Translations under genes and position numbers: made by a program
The notes under the pieces: generated by a model
The model's database searches: none
Seen by the model: only the letters and a program-made list of their open reading frames with translations
What the model was told of the DNA's origin: nothing
Shown: positions 1-11,627 of the stretch, piece by piece
Position numbering within the stretch: the first letter of the stretch is position 1
Layout of the letters: the number at the start of each line of letters is the position of its first letter
Origin: Histoplasma ohiense
Lineage: Eukaryota > Ascomycota > Eurotiomycetes > Onygenales > Ajellomycetaceae
Length of the DNA: 64,000 nt
Assembly (NCBI GenBank): GCA_017607445.1
Contig: JAEVHH010000005.1
Coordinates: 749,001 to 813,000, forward strand
Direction of reading: 5' to 3'

Positions 1-631
1 CTCAGAATATGAACTCTGAAGATCCCTTCCATCGCTCGCGTATGCAACTTCGAGAGAATCTTTCCTTGGAGGTTCTCCAAATTCGATATCCTCCACGGCG
101 ATGAAGCAATATAACAGATGTCTCATCTGACCATATAACTCTTTTCCAATCTTCTAGAGTCCAATCTTGATGATCTAGACACCACTGAAGTCGTTCATGT
201 TTCATTTTATTGGTCAAGCCAGGTTTTCGAGTAGGTTTGGTCTTTTTCATGCCTGCTTTTCACAAGATCTTCCATACAGTGTTGGGTGCAATATTAAAGC
301 CCTCCTCACTGAGTTCAAGGGCAATATCAGCACAGGATTTCTCCCGTCCATATCAATTTCAGTGCACCTTCACTAATACTTGCTCTCGAATAGAAGAAGT
401 CTGCTTTGTAGGTCTGCCACTGCGGGGGGCATCTTGAAGAAATTCATCACGGATAGTAAGATAGAGGAGATTAGGGTTGAAGCCACATTCAAGAGCTCTG
501 GCATATATACAGTTGATTTGGCGAGCAGAGAGATTTGTAATATTCATGATCTCAGTGGTAGTTTTTGCAATATAAGGTGATTTGAGAGCCACCACGAGCG
601 CCCGAGTGGTGATATCAGTATTGGGAGCCAT
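1..631 (-). mobile_element. Decayed Tc1/mariner transposase, incomplete at window edge
   Basis: A DNA transposon of the Tc1/mariner superfamily, read on the minus strand and running off the left edge. The N-terminal part, from an ATG at 631, has helix-turn-helix-like DNA-binding sequence ending in a GRPTK motif. The catalytic part, below about 250, shows WTLEDW and IWSDET, which carries the first acidic residue of the DDE/D triad, and then RRGGYRIWR. Between the two parts the frame is interrupted by TGA codons near 350-365, and another TGA near 260 falls where an arginine codon is expected. The copy therefore cannot make a full transposase. Sequence to about 780 is probably the element's 5' non-coding end; I could not place the terminal inverted repeat because the other end is outside the window. 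The family call is sure; activity is excluded for this copy. Confidence 0.85.
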
Positions 632-781
632 GATTGAAAGCAGCACTGATGATGAAAAGATAACAAACTGAGGCAATAGAAACTAGGTGGGAGCCTCTTA
701 TATTTTAAATGAGGGGTAGTTTTATTACATTTTAATACTGTGGTGGTGCTCACTATCTAATATAGCGGTTTTTTAATTATC

Positions 782-1879
782 TTGGCGAGACAAAATTTTT
801 TGCAGCGGCTTCTGTACACCAAAAGTGAAATGTTTCGCTTTCTGTTTGTCATATACGCACGGTACGGATGTATACATACCCCCTTGTGCCCTACCCATTT
901 CACGTTTTATATTTTCCGTTTGTTTCTCCCCCCATCAAGATTTACGAACTCCATAACACACATACGAAAAAAGAATACTCCAGCTGGTCCCCCCCCCCCT
1001 CCTTTTCCTTTATTTCTTTCTACTATGCACTTTACGTGTACAATCGATTATACACATACACAAAAAAACAATATTTTATGTATATACTGCAGCATTATTT
1101 TTTTCTCCCCATGATTCGCGTGCATTCTTTCCATCCCCGTTTTCCTTGTTCAAAAATGCGTGGAGGCCAAAGGGAACTCAACGAAACAAGTCTGGCACCT
1201 TCCCCTAATGACCATTTCGGAGCCCAGCTTAGGAGATATATGAGATATATCGTTGCTTATAGAGAACCTGAGGGGTCGGTGATGTTACTTATGTCCATGT
1301 TAACCTGGAACACAGATCATTCGTTATCCTTAGATAGACATAGTTATATGTATCTACGGGATGGGAAACGGCACTGAGACAACGGAACGACGTTACGCAG
1401 TGTATTTTTATTTTACAAAAATCGCCGGTATGGGGCGTGAAAAACCTTTCTTTTGTTAAACAGTCCGATAACTAGTTAAAGGGTATTTGATTATTACATA
1501 GCTTCCAATATTTCTTGTCACATCTTTTTTTCTTTGGTTGGTTCCTAAAACGCCTGTTTTTCACCTGCGTTTGGAAAAAGGGTAACTAAAATATTCTTTA
1601 ATTATTTCTGCTCTAATACCAACCAAGAGAAATGTAAAAATCAAAGAAAAAGGGAGAGAAAGAAAACCAATCATAGCATCCTTTCCTCACGGGACAAATA
1701 TGAAAAATGACGAGGATAATGGGGCTAAACACAAGTGGTAGTTAAAATAACAGAATGGTAAATAAACTTGCACAGCTGATGGGGCCATGGCCAAGGGAAA
1801 CTGAAATAAAAGGTGAAAAAAAGTGCATTTCAGTGCTGGGGCCAAAAAGTAACGAACAAAAAAAAAACATTTATTACAA
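782..1879. other. Intergenic, AT-rich, no gene seen
   Basis: AT-rich sequence between the transposon remnant and the 3' end of SEC62. Open frames here are low-complexity and show no splice-consistent or family-like protein. The right part is probably the SEC62 3' untranslated region. Confidence 0.6.
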
Positions 1880-3154
1880 TTATTCATCGTCCGCTTCTTC
1901 TACACGCGGTGCAAGATCTCGTTTTATCGCTTCGCCCGCTGCCACTCCTGTTGATGAGCCACCTGTGTTGGATGGAGTAGCTTTTACGGAGTTGGCTGAC
2001 TTGGAGGTGGAAGACGCGGCTGTGCCTGTGCCTGTGTTGGTCTTCTTAGACTTCTTCTTACTTTTCTTGCTCTAAGTGATTTTTTGCGTTAGTGAACATC
2101 ATCGATGATAGCGAGAATATATAATTGAAGTCAAAACAAACCTCTTGCCAGCCCCACACGGGTCTGAAACTATCAAAGAATCCCACATCCTCAAACAAAT
2201 TGGGGTACAGCCAAAGGCCCGGTGGAACAGCAAAGTACGTAACACAGAATAAAATGAGCCGGAAAATCGACATGGCGAAAAATAGGCCCAGCAAGCCCAT
2301 GGCACCAATACTTAAGTACCAAACACCTTGCCTCAACATAATAGGCCACAGCGGGAACATCACAACTGCCATGATTACTACCAAGACACCTGCGGCCATA
2401 GCCTTTTGCTTCCACTGTGGGCCTTCATATAGCCATACATAGTGCATCATCGGATCTATCTCCTGGTTCTGCTCTACTTTTACTGTCCACAGACCCTTCA
2501 CGCGGTTTTTTGGTTTCGCATGGTTGTGGCCGGCATGTGGATCAACTTTGGAAACTCGAAGTGCAAGGAGCGAGAGTGGGAGGAGTTTGAAGGCATTTTC
2601 GGCCGAAGCCTTATCTGTCACGGGAGGAAGTAGAGACTTGGCTTTCGACTGAGCTTTGGCGTATGCAGGCGATTGAATAGCTCGTATAGCTCGCTTAACT
2701 GGTTTATTTTTAACAGTATATGTTAGCTTTTTGCCGTATGATTGTCTATTCAACGGGCAGATAATAGCGGACCTTTGAACAGCTCTCTCCTTCGCCCGTC
2801 CAGAATGCAAGTTCTCGGCTTCAAATTTTGTGACCTGAGAAAATCTGCCACTGCGACGGCACGGGGGTTTGGTGGTGCATTCGAGTTCATAGGAACATGT
2901 TGCGGATGATTTTCTCCATGCTCATGTGCATGCTTGGCCTGCTGCTGCTGCTGATGTTGTTGCAAAGCTTTGGCTTTCAGTTGGGCTATATATTGCTCCG
3001 GCGTAAGGCCTTGTTTCGCAGCCTCTGCCGCAAGCTGTTGTCGTTGCATATTGCTAAATTCCTCAGGGGTCATTCCTCTCTTTGCAGCTTCAGTTGTGAG
3101 GTGGTGTTGCATGGCAGCAAGCTGCTGGGGGGTTGGCTGACCGGGAGTCACCAT
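1880..3154 (-). CDS. SEC62: Sec62, ER protein translocation subunit
   Basis: Component of the Sec62/Sec63 complex that works with the Sec61 channel in post-translational import into the endoplasmic reticulum. Three exons: 3154-2773, 2698-2142 and 2071-1880, giving 376 residues. The intron 1 donor reads GTCCGC, which is atypical, but the intron ends in a clean branch site plus CAG and restores phase (LFK-VKRAIRAI). An N-terminal Q/A-rich segment with repeated GMTPEEF/GLTPEQY motifs precedes the conserved cytosolic domain (RTCILDG, LLPPVTD, ASAENAFKLLP). Two membrane segments follow, then the Sec62 signature PPGLWLYPNLFEDVGFFDSF and GWQE. The C-terminus is a Lys/Ser-rich tail ending in an acidic stretch. 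An HXH-type patch (HAGHNHAKP) lies before WTVKVEQ. Transcribed divergently from MTC6. Confidence 0.95.
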
Positions 3155-3578
3155 TATGGAGCTGATTAAATAATAAACAACAAAAAGAGGGATCAGCTTG
3201 AAAAAAATGTTATTTCATATGTTGTCTTTTGGCTGATTTTCAGCGGATTTTGAAGTGGCCAGATCAGATACTGAGTCATGTGACAACTATGCGTCTAGTG
3301 CGCTTAATCGATCCAAGAAAAGCTTGCAAACGCAATTATGTCATCGCCTATTTTCCCTTGCGACAATCGGCTAGCTCGGAGGGACTTTTTTTGCGCCAAA
3401 AGTTTGCTGAGTAAATCATGCTAAGCAGTCAGCATGCGCAATTGCAATTGCTCAAGGGACACACAGAGTCGCTCTGATGCGGCTTATGCCAGGCGACTTC
3501 CAGCCATTTGGGCGTTCGATTTCATTCCTTTCATGATGCTCAGGGCCCTTGGCCCCTCGAGAATCATTCATTCACGGC
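3155..3578. promoter_or_regulatory. Divergent SEC62/MTC6 promoter region
   Basis: About 420 bases between two divergent start codons must hold both promoters. I see no clear TATA box or recognisable operator. Confidence 0.5.
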
Positions 3579-5402
3579 ATGTCCACAACAGGGAATTATA
3601 CGCCTGACCACAGCGCTCTTCTGGTCCGTCCGTGGACAGTTGTGCAGCTGGTAAGATTCATTTTGTAAAGAAATTTGTTTTTCTTGGTTGAGCCGTTTTC
3701 CAGCTAACAAATACATACACCACAGTCGCAACGTGATGTTTCGTCGCAGATACCTCTCAATCATGTCGCGCATCCAGGCATCGATGTGACCTCAGCTTGT
3801 TTTGGAAATAATATATATGAAGAACAGGCAATGGTGAAATGTATTTCGAACCTTTTAGCTCTTGATAATCGTCGTTTCCATGTCGATCTATACTGGTCCG
3901 CAGACTACCGCCGATGGACTTTTTGTCCCGTTACCATCAATTCCCCTGTGCCGGTCTCCCCTGCCAGGATAGAAACCCGTGCGCCCAGCCGACCCGTGTC
4001 AGTCCTTGCTAATGATATTGGATCGCAATTGTGCTCTCAATCTCTCGATGTCTCCATATTTCTCAGTTTATTACGCAATTACTTTTCCGACACGAACGAT
4101 ACGCTCAATGCTCATATGTTATATATTCTACTTAATGTTCATTTTGCTGCGTCATCAAACTCCTCTGATGAGCTCAGCAGTGCACCAGCTCGTGACAAGC
4201 TTCCGTCTGGTCGAGAGCTTCTTGGATCGCTTTTCCATGAAGCTTTGGGGCCGTATATGTACACTCCAAAACTACTTCAGGACGAGAGAGCAAACCTGAA
4301 CCAGTCGTGGTATTCTGTTCCCAAATTCGCCCACCCCATAGCTGAATATTTTACGACTCACAAAGACTCGAAAGATGTCCATAGCACTCCTGATGGCTGG
4401 CCATGCGAAGCCTATGTAGAAAGACGGCACCTAAGACGATTTCTAGTCGGCTGGGCCAGTGCAGATGCTCAGATGGCGGAGTATGATTTCAATGGAGATA
4501 GCAATCTTATTTTCTCTATGGGCTCACTCGCAAGATCCCGAGGAGTTACCATATCTAATGGCAGTGATGCAAGTGGTGATTCTATAATCAAATCTGGGTG
4601 TCTATTCGACCGAAAATCGACAGACCCTCCTGATCTGAGCGCTTCATGGCCTGAATCAACCGTCACTGAGCAATTTGATTCTTATCCTGTTCATTCGTTG
4701 TGTAGTGAGTTGATGGCCTGTGGTATCTCACCCATAGTGAATTCCACACTTTCCAATGTGACAGCCGATGAGAATTTCAAACCGTATGAAATCGCTTCAC
4801 AATCTTCGTCGTGGGCCTGGGCGCAAGGCCAGCCTTATCCAGATGATTCTCCTACAGATCTGTTTCTATCTAACCTTAGGTGTGCTCGGGCAGATGCTTC
4901 TTTCAAGGGACGCTGGTTCCCCGCAAAATGCTCTGGCGGTCTTTACGGAGCATGTCGTGTTGGAAATGAACCGTTCCAATGGACCCTGACACGCGAGCAG
5001 GTTTCCTATGGTTCTGTCGCAGCTCACTGCCCGGAAAACTCTACCTTTTCTGTCCCTCGTACAGGCCTCGAAAACACATATCTATACCAGTACCTCATCT
5101 CCCTGCCCAAGAATATGATCGACCCGTCGTCTGAAGACTATGACTCGCGTAGTGTCTGGATAGACCTCAATTCACGCGATGTGCCCACTTGTTGGGTTTC
5201 CGGGGGCCCTAATGCTCAGTGTCCGTACGAAGTGGACGAAGCCGCTGTTCAACGGCGGACGGTTCTTGTTCCTACGGTTGCAGCTATTATTGTGTTGGTC
5301 ATTGCCGCGTTGACAATATTTGTCAAGTGCAACTCCAATCGCAGGAATTCAAGGTGGAAAAGGATTATTGAGGGATGGGAATACGAGGGTGTTCCCTCCT
5401 AG
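3579..5402 (+). CDS. MTC6: Mtc6-like membrane protein (maintenance of telomere capping 6)
   Basis: Two exons: 3579-3650 and 3726-5402, 582 residues. The 75-nt intron has a CTAAC branch site, and removing it joins an N-terminal leader to QRDVSSQIPLNHVAHPG, which is typical of Mtc6 proteins. Family marks follow: ACFGNNIYE, RRFHVDLYW and several Cys residues. A second, lectin-like half has FKGRWFP, CRVGNEPFQW and CWVSGG. Near the C-terminus one transmembrane helix (about residues 540-562, VPTVAAIIVLVIAAL) is followed by a short basic tail. In yeast the family was named from a genetic interaction with cdc13 telomere capping; its biochemical role is unknown. Many N-x-S/T sites fit a lumenal or extracellular ectodomain. 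No cleavable signal peptide is obvious in the short first exon, so an additional upstream exon is possible. Confidence 0.85.
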
Positions 5403-5784
5403 TACATATGTTATCCCCATTTTGAATGTTTATTATTCCCGTTAATATGACCTACAACTTTCGCTGTATTTTTGATATGGTGACACTTTTGGACATACTT
5501 CCTTGCATATCTCGCCTTTACCTACTTCTTCTTTCTTTCTATTTTTTGTCTACATGTAACTACCAATTATTTTGCATTTTAATTTATACATTAAGTTGAG
5601 AGTGGGCGAGCCGAAGGACCAAGAGAAGGAGATTTCAACCCTTGGGCCACTGGATCAAAAACCTCTATCTCGTATAGAGAATATACACTGTACAGTTCTG
5701 TGAAATGAATTACAAACCATATCGTCGCACTTGAAGTGCATCACCCCAACCAATTCGAAAAGGGTAAATCATCCGACGAATACA
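5403..5784. other. Convergent 3' region between MTC6 and ARH1
   Basis: Non-coding, AT-rich; shared 3' untranslated sequence of two converging genes. No terminator structure can be assigned. Confidence 0.5.
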
Positions 5785-7584
5785 TCAGAATCTCATGGAC
5801 AAAACGTCAAGCATTTCCTCTACCCTTCCAAATTTCTCCTTCACTTTCCCCACAGCCTTTCCCCTTTCAATCTCAGCCCGGTCAATCCGCTCCCAATCCT
5901 CCCAACTTGTCGGACGAAGGCCCAGCTCCCGCACTTCAGGAAGCACTCCCTCCCAACCAAGGCCCGAACTTCCACTTTCAGATGAATTAAGGAACGCATG
6001 TCCGTGACTACTAGTGATATGGGACGCCCAATCAGCCGCAATAGCATCAGCAGTATCAAACGCGTCCGTCATTGTCGACGCGATGACGCCAGTGGGGCCT
6101 CTCTTCACCCACCCGGCACAGTAAAGGCCAGGTAGTTGTATGGCTTCGGAAACCTCTGACAATTTGGCAGTTCTGTTAGGTGCGGGAGGTATTGCAATAA
6201 CGCGGCCCTGGCCGTCATTAGGGATAATACCGCGTGAAGAGTTGAATTGGATATTCAGGTCCTCGAATCCGGGGAGCGGAAGGGATTTGTATCCGATGCT
6301 CCGGAAACATATGCTGGTGGGGATATCGATGTGGGCAACATGGCCGTCGTCTTGGAACAACGGAGTTACTTTTGTGGTTGGGGAAAAGGGGTCCGCGGGG
6401 TCAAGTTGGTTTCTGGAGAATCTCATGTATGAGAGAACATCCGGATGTGATGGCGAACTCTGGAAGGAGTGTGGCGAGAGGAGAAAGTCGAGGGACCAGG
6501 ATTTGGAAGCGTCTTCGGGTTTTGTGAGGGATCCTTTTGCTAGGAGTTGGGTTAAGCGTTTTTGGGCTCTTGGGAGAGATTTAATGGTTATATCAGGAGG
6601 GAAAAGATGCTCGGGAATAGGTTCAAATGATACGGAAGGGAGCTGGAGGATTTCTCGTACTTCTTTGATTGTGAATGCGGCCTGGGAAGTAATACGTTAC
6701 ATTATACATATAATCACGAAACTGAAAGGCCGGGGTAGGAAGAAGCATCCCTACCTGCATAGGACCTCGTCGTCCAACCACTCTGACCCGCTTGATTGTG
6801 CTCTTTGATAATTCTTCCAGTGCATATTCCGACATATCCGTCTTTTTCAAGGCATCGACATTTGTAAGGAGAACTCTTGCGACATCCATGGCTACATTTC
6901 CCTGTCCGATCACTACCGCATCCTCCCCCGAAGTCAAGTCTGGTGCCAGATCTCTGTATTCGGGGAGTCCATTGTACCAGCCAACAAAGGCTCTAGCTGA
7001 GTATATACCATGCAGAGTCCTTTCCCCCGGAATTTTAAGCTCTTTGTCCTTCGAGGCCCCGTAAGCAAAGAGTATAGCATCGTAATGTGGCTTGAGAGAA
7101 CGCAACGGAAGATCCACCCCCAGGTCAATATTGCCGATAAAATTGAATCGCGGAGAAGTCGCAACTTCAGTAAATTTCTCCTGGCACTTCTATAGCAACC
7201 GATGCGAAATGATTTGTACACTTAGCACATTTCCCATTATATTTCACAACTTATCTATTATTAAACACATACCTTCACCTCCGGATGGTCCGGTGCAACT
7301 CCAAAACGGACCAAGCCAAATGGGACGGGGAGCTGCTCGTACATGTCCACAAAAGCATCTTCAACCTTGGATATTAATCTATATGCCGAATAGAATCCAG
7401 CAGGCCCTGATCCAACAATTGCGACCCGTAGTGGGCGGCGACGACTTTGAACCCCATGGATGCTGCTGAACTGCTTTCTCCGCAAGATCCAAGGTGTCTG
7501 TACTCTTGTTCGTAAGGGATGAAACAATCTATTTGAACGAGAGAAGCAACGAGCGCATATATTCGGAGTGCACAATGTGTTCAT
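5785..7584 (-). CDS. ARH1: NADPH:adrenodoxin (ferredoxin) oxidoreductase, mitochondrial
   Basis: Flavoenzyme that passes electrons from NADPH to mitochondrial ferredoxin for Fe-S cluster, heme A and sterol chemistry. Exons 7584-7273, 7189-6755 and 6681-5785, 547 residues. The chosen start opens an Arg/Ser-rich, acid-poor presequence of about 55 residues that fits matrix import. The FAD-binding Rossmann motif follows at once (VAIVGSGPAGFYSA), then PFGLVRFGVAPDHPEVK. The NADPH domain carries GQGNVAMDVAR and VVGRRGPMQ. The C-terminal FAD-contact segment includes GLYCAGWVKRGPTGVI and TMTDAFDTAD. An in-frame upstream ATG at 7749 would add 55 residues; I prefer 7584 because it starts the presequence. 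Both introns have AG acceptors that keep frame across conserved blocks. Confidence 0.95.
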
Positions 7585-7901
7585 TGCGAGGATACCCGGT
7601 GATATTTTATATAACTCTCGAGCGCCACAGAATGAAAGCCGCCTCACCGAATTGTGATGCAATCCCCAAGTTGGTGTGGTTGCCCTGCCAACTATCACAC
7701 TGTATACCACAACGAACGTCACAACAGCGGCCACACCCACCCCTCTCAACCTTCGGCGACAGTGAGGGTTACATATTTAACCCTCTTCAATTTTTTGTAT
7801 TTTTGCAATCTGGGATATCATAAACGGTGTATTCATTCTTTCAGATATCTGCGCCCTAGGTTTTCTCTTCTCACACGCCAGCTCTGCTTTCCTCCCGCGC
7901 C
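7585..7901. promoter_or_regulatory. Divergent promoter region of ARH1 and the 7902 gene
   Basis: Short divergent spacer of about 317 bases. An open frame on the plus strand here is the mirror of the ARH1 5' region. No named motif recognised. Confidence 0.45.
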
Positions 7902-10187
7902 ATGGGACGAGTAGAGCCGCCGTTCATGTATGACCCGCCATCCTCCAACCGGTTCTCTGGTATTTCCGATAAATTTGACCCAAAATCTGTTACGCGGGAA
8001 AGCTGGGCCCCGCGCGAACCTCGGATGGAAATAAAAGGACCTCTAGTGAATTTCAATACACATCCGGATTCTGTAAGGTCTCCGCTGCTGGTCAAACGCA
8101 ACATAACCAAGAACCAAGTGCAGCTAACGTTTTTCGCAGTATATTGTGATTCCGGATGGAAAATTTAACAAGAAAACAATGAGCCCTAAGACAAAGCACA
8201 GGGTAAAGTACACGAGAACCTTTCAACTGGTCTTGAGAGTTTGTACTTTGATCGGAGGCCTGGGACTGCTGTTCTGCGTCATATGTATCAATAAGACAGC
8301 CGGTGTAGTGTCGTGGATGATTCGTGTAGCAGTACGTTTTTGCCTTTCTCTAAATATATGGTCTTGCTATTTGCTTATTGCATGCTGTAGCCTGGGGTGA
8401 CAATTCTACATACCATCTACGCGATCTACCATCTATCTCGGTCTTCTGCTGCACGCACTCCTGCTTCATCCGCGAGCTATATGTTGTTCGCTTCCGTTAT
8501 GGATGCTGGGCTTATTCCACTCTATGTTTTCACAGGAATCATAGCTCGGATTGAACAAACCAGCAAGATATATGGTTGGGGGACATTGTTCGATACTGAA
8601 TTGGCAGCGAACAAAATCGAATACGCGACTTTCCTTGGTTGCTCAATTACTGCGGGCCTTCACCTTGCATCGTTGGTTATATCCATCTATCTGGCTGTTA
8701 TATTTCGCAAAATTTCAAAACTTCCTCCGGATATGAATCCATTGGAAGATAACCTAACTTCACGCCCGCACAAACGCACCAAATTCAACATAGCAGAGGT
8801 CGCAGCGAAACACATGAGCGACAGCACGACTGACTCTTCGGATTTTAATCGAAGATCTCTCGTAAAAGATCCATTAATTACCCCTACACGTAGTTTGCCC
8901 TTTATGCACACACGTGTTGATTCTGTTGACGCTGTTGACGATAGCCCTAGACAATCCTTCTATTCAGCACAGTCTTACCGATACTCACGATCAGATCTTC
9001 CGAGCCAACAGGCACGTCAGCATGAACAATTGCAGAATACCCCAGTCGGCATCACGCGGACGACGGCACGGGATCGTGTCGGCGGTTTATCTCGTCCTCA
9101 GTCTGCCATCATAAACACTCCTCCCAAGCGTGAGAGCTTGCGGCCAGAAGCTCCTGAAACTCCTTCCCGTAATCCTAGTGACGTGTCGTCATTATCCAAG
9201 GAAAACTGGTTTGCTTACCCGTCATCTCCATCTCCTCCACCGCACACCGACCGAGTTTCTCCATTGCCAGATCATCCTGGATCGCACGATATGAGCGGCA
9301 AGGATATAGGTGTCAAGGATTGGGAAGGCACAACCGATTTATACGGCTTTGGACGAAGCAACACAGTAATCAGGAATCGTAGCCAAGATAATTATAGCCC
9401 ATTGAGCAGCTACTCTGATGATGATCATAACCTATACGACAAGGAACATACAGAGAATTTGTACGTTTACGAGCAAGATTTAAGCGATAAGGGGGACAGC
9501 AATGCCTACGACGATGATAAGACACCATCACCCACCATAAATCCACTGAAAATGAACCCCCCAACACCGCAGCCTTCCGTGCAGCAACAGCTCAACTCGT
9601 ATGGGCAGACAGGCAGTATCAATCGCATTGCGTTGACAGATGCGCCAAACCCGTCACTTAATAAAAGATACTCAACGCCAGTAAAATCTCGAAATCAAGA
9701 AAACGAACTCACTAACGGGTCAACTTCCATCGGAATGGAGAACGACGCCCAGTACCACAAACAATTAACCCCTAATAGCGCTGTGAAAAATTCCGCCCCG
9801 GGAAAAAAGCGATGGACGCTAAGAGGTGGAAAACCGTCCGCCTACGAATCCTTACAACCGGATGACGACAGCGATGATGGTTGCGATGCCAGCCCTGCCC
9901 ATCTCGATAGCGATCGCAAGGGGCGTGTGGTGAGCAACTCTGGAATTGATTTGGGATCAGGTTTTGGATCCGGCTCTCCTGGGTATGGTAGCTATCTTGC
10001 CGGGTTGGGCGTTGGGAGGAGACGGGATGTCAGTGGAAAAGCGGCGGAGGAAGGCCGAATTGCTGGAGTGCGCATGGTTGCCGAAGAGGAAGAACGAGAA
10101 GGCGCCAAACCCAAAGGACGGCGGCTTTCAAAGTCGGGAGGCGGTGAGATTAGGGCTGCTGGATGGGCTCGTTTTAAAGGGTTATAA
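7902..10187 (+). CDS. Conserved fungal four-helix membrane protein with disordered tail
   Basis: Three exons: 7902-8072, 8140-8331 and 8391-10187, 719 residues. Both introns are short (67 and 59 nt) and keep phase 0. After a soluble N-terminus (EPPFMYDPPSSNRFSG) there are four hydrophobic helices at about residues 82-104, 120-137, 145-170 and 195-220, an arrangement reminiscent of MARVEL-type tetraspan proteins. The remaining 490 or so residues are Ser/Pro/Asp-rich and low in hydrophobics, so probably a disordered cytosolic tail with many possible phosphorylation sites. It ends in a Gly-rich stretch (SGFGSGSPGYGSYLAGLG) and basic clusters. I do not recognise a named gene. A plasma-membrane or cortical role is only a guess from topology. 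Confidence 0.8.
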
Positions 10188-10870
10188 ATGCTCTTCCCGT
10201 CCCCCCTATATTTTCAAAATCTGATACTTGCTTATTTGAGGGACGGACCAACCCGTCTTGATATAAACCCATGATTCTTTGTTTGTCTACTGACCATTTT
10301 TTGTTCCGCAAACACCCCACCGTTTCCATTTCTTTTCACAGGGCAACACAAATGACGAAAATATGCCGCCCTTATCTCTGGTTTATATGGTTTTCTTATG
10401 ATTTTTGATTTGCTATATTCCCCATCTTCCCATCCATGTCAGTATTTTTGTTCAATACCTGATTTCTTTTTGTGTTCTTGACATCTTGAGTGGGGTTTAG
10501 TGAGACCGATGAGCTTGTGGGAATATCGAATTCCTGACCAGATGTTGTTTCGAATGGTTTTTTGCGCCAGTAGCTTGCTGGTAGGGTATTACTTTCTGCT
10601 GGTACCCAGTGTGCCGCTGATGGAAAAGTGAATTAGAATGAGATATGGAATTTGAGATATGTATAATAATGGATACGAGACAATTAGCTAGCTATATGGT
10701 ATCGCTGATTCTGACAGATTTCGAAACGCTGTAAAAGACAACCAGCGATATTCCACTTGGTGAAGATACCACTTGGTCCATGCAAATGTAAAAAGCTGTG
10801 AAAACCTTCAAATCGGGCTGCTTCCCAAGCCGTTTAACGGCCGGCAACTCTGGTACAAACAACAACGAAA
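10188..10870. other. Intergenic at the left border of the accessory island
   Basis: T-rich 3' sequence of the preceding gene, then sequence with no supported gene. Marks the switch from conserved genes to the gene-poor island. Confidence 0.5.
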
Positions 10871-11627
10871 CTAGATTCTCCAAAATCTCTCCTCCGAAGC
10901 AACTATATTCCTCCCGGCGAAAATCTCACTATCCGCTTCTTCATGGAGAATCAACATACCCCTCGAATCGAGCAGTCTCTCGGGCATCACATCTCGTAGA
11001 TAGTCTCTATCAATCGGGGGCACATGTTTTGTCCATTCTGGCCCGGCCACTGGAGTGTAAGGGGCATATGGATTGTTCACACCATCCCAATCACCTGGAG
11101 GAATGTTATTTCCATCTCTCCTCATCCCTTTGCTGAGCTTAAAATTGAAAGCCTCGGGCATGGATTCGACAAGACAGGCATGAATTGCATAGCGGATGGG
11201 GTCAGGGTCTTTTGGGTCAGGGATCCGTTCCAACTGCCAGGAATTCAACTTCATATCCGATTACTGCATTCATACTATCTCCAGCCATCGCTGCCTCGTA
11301 CATACGGTAAAGAGAGCGCAAGGGAGTGTCATGAGAACGCCATAGTGGAATTGCTTGTAGATTTTTGAGATCACCTTCACACCGCCTTGCCCAGCACGGT
11401 GATGGGCTGGCAACCAAGCTCAGAGGAGGAAGAGGCTCAGGTATTGGATATGACAATGAGGTTAGAGACGCAGGCAGGAAGAGACGGAGCAGAGCAATAT
11501 ACGGGTGTTTGTTCCGGTGACGTAGACGGATGATGCTTCCTAATGGGCTTTCTATAGACCGCCATATGTACCACATCCGTCTCCACCAACTCAATTTGCG
11601 ACGGGGTCTTTTGGAAGGACGTGTCAT
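10871..11627 (-). pseudogene. Frameshifted uncharacterised fungal gene
   Basis: Two minus-strand frames overlap at about 11217-11254 and read as one protein if one base is lost or two gained. The upstream frame holds RRCEGDLKNLQ, PLRSLYRMYEA and YEVEF. The downstream frame continues with ERIPDPKDPDPIRYA, KGMRRDG and PERLLDSRGMLILHEE. There is no GT..AG pair between them that would serve as an intron, so this looks like a real indel or an assembly error. The pattern resembles a family of uncharacterised Onygenales proteins (from memory, unverified). No catalytic motif is recognised. The 5' end of the gene may lie upstream of 11627. Confidence 0.55.

Noticed and set aside
868..1377. 169-codon plus-strand frame beside the transposon remnant
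   Set aside because: Low-complexity Tyr/Phe/Pro sequence, no family resemblance, no start context or splice support.
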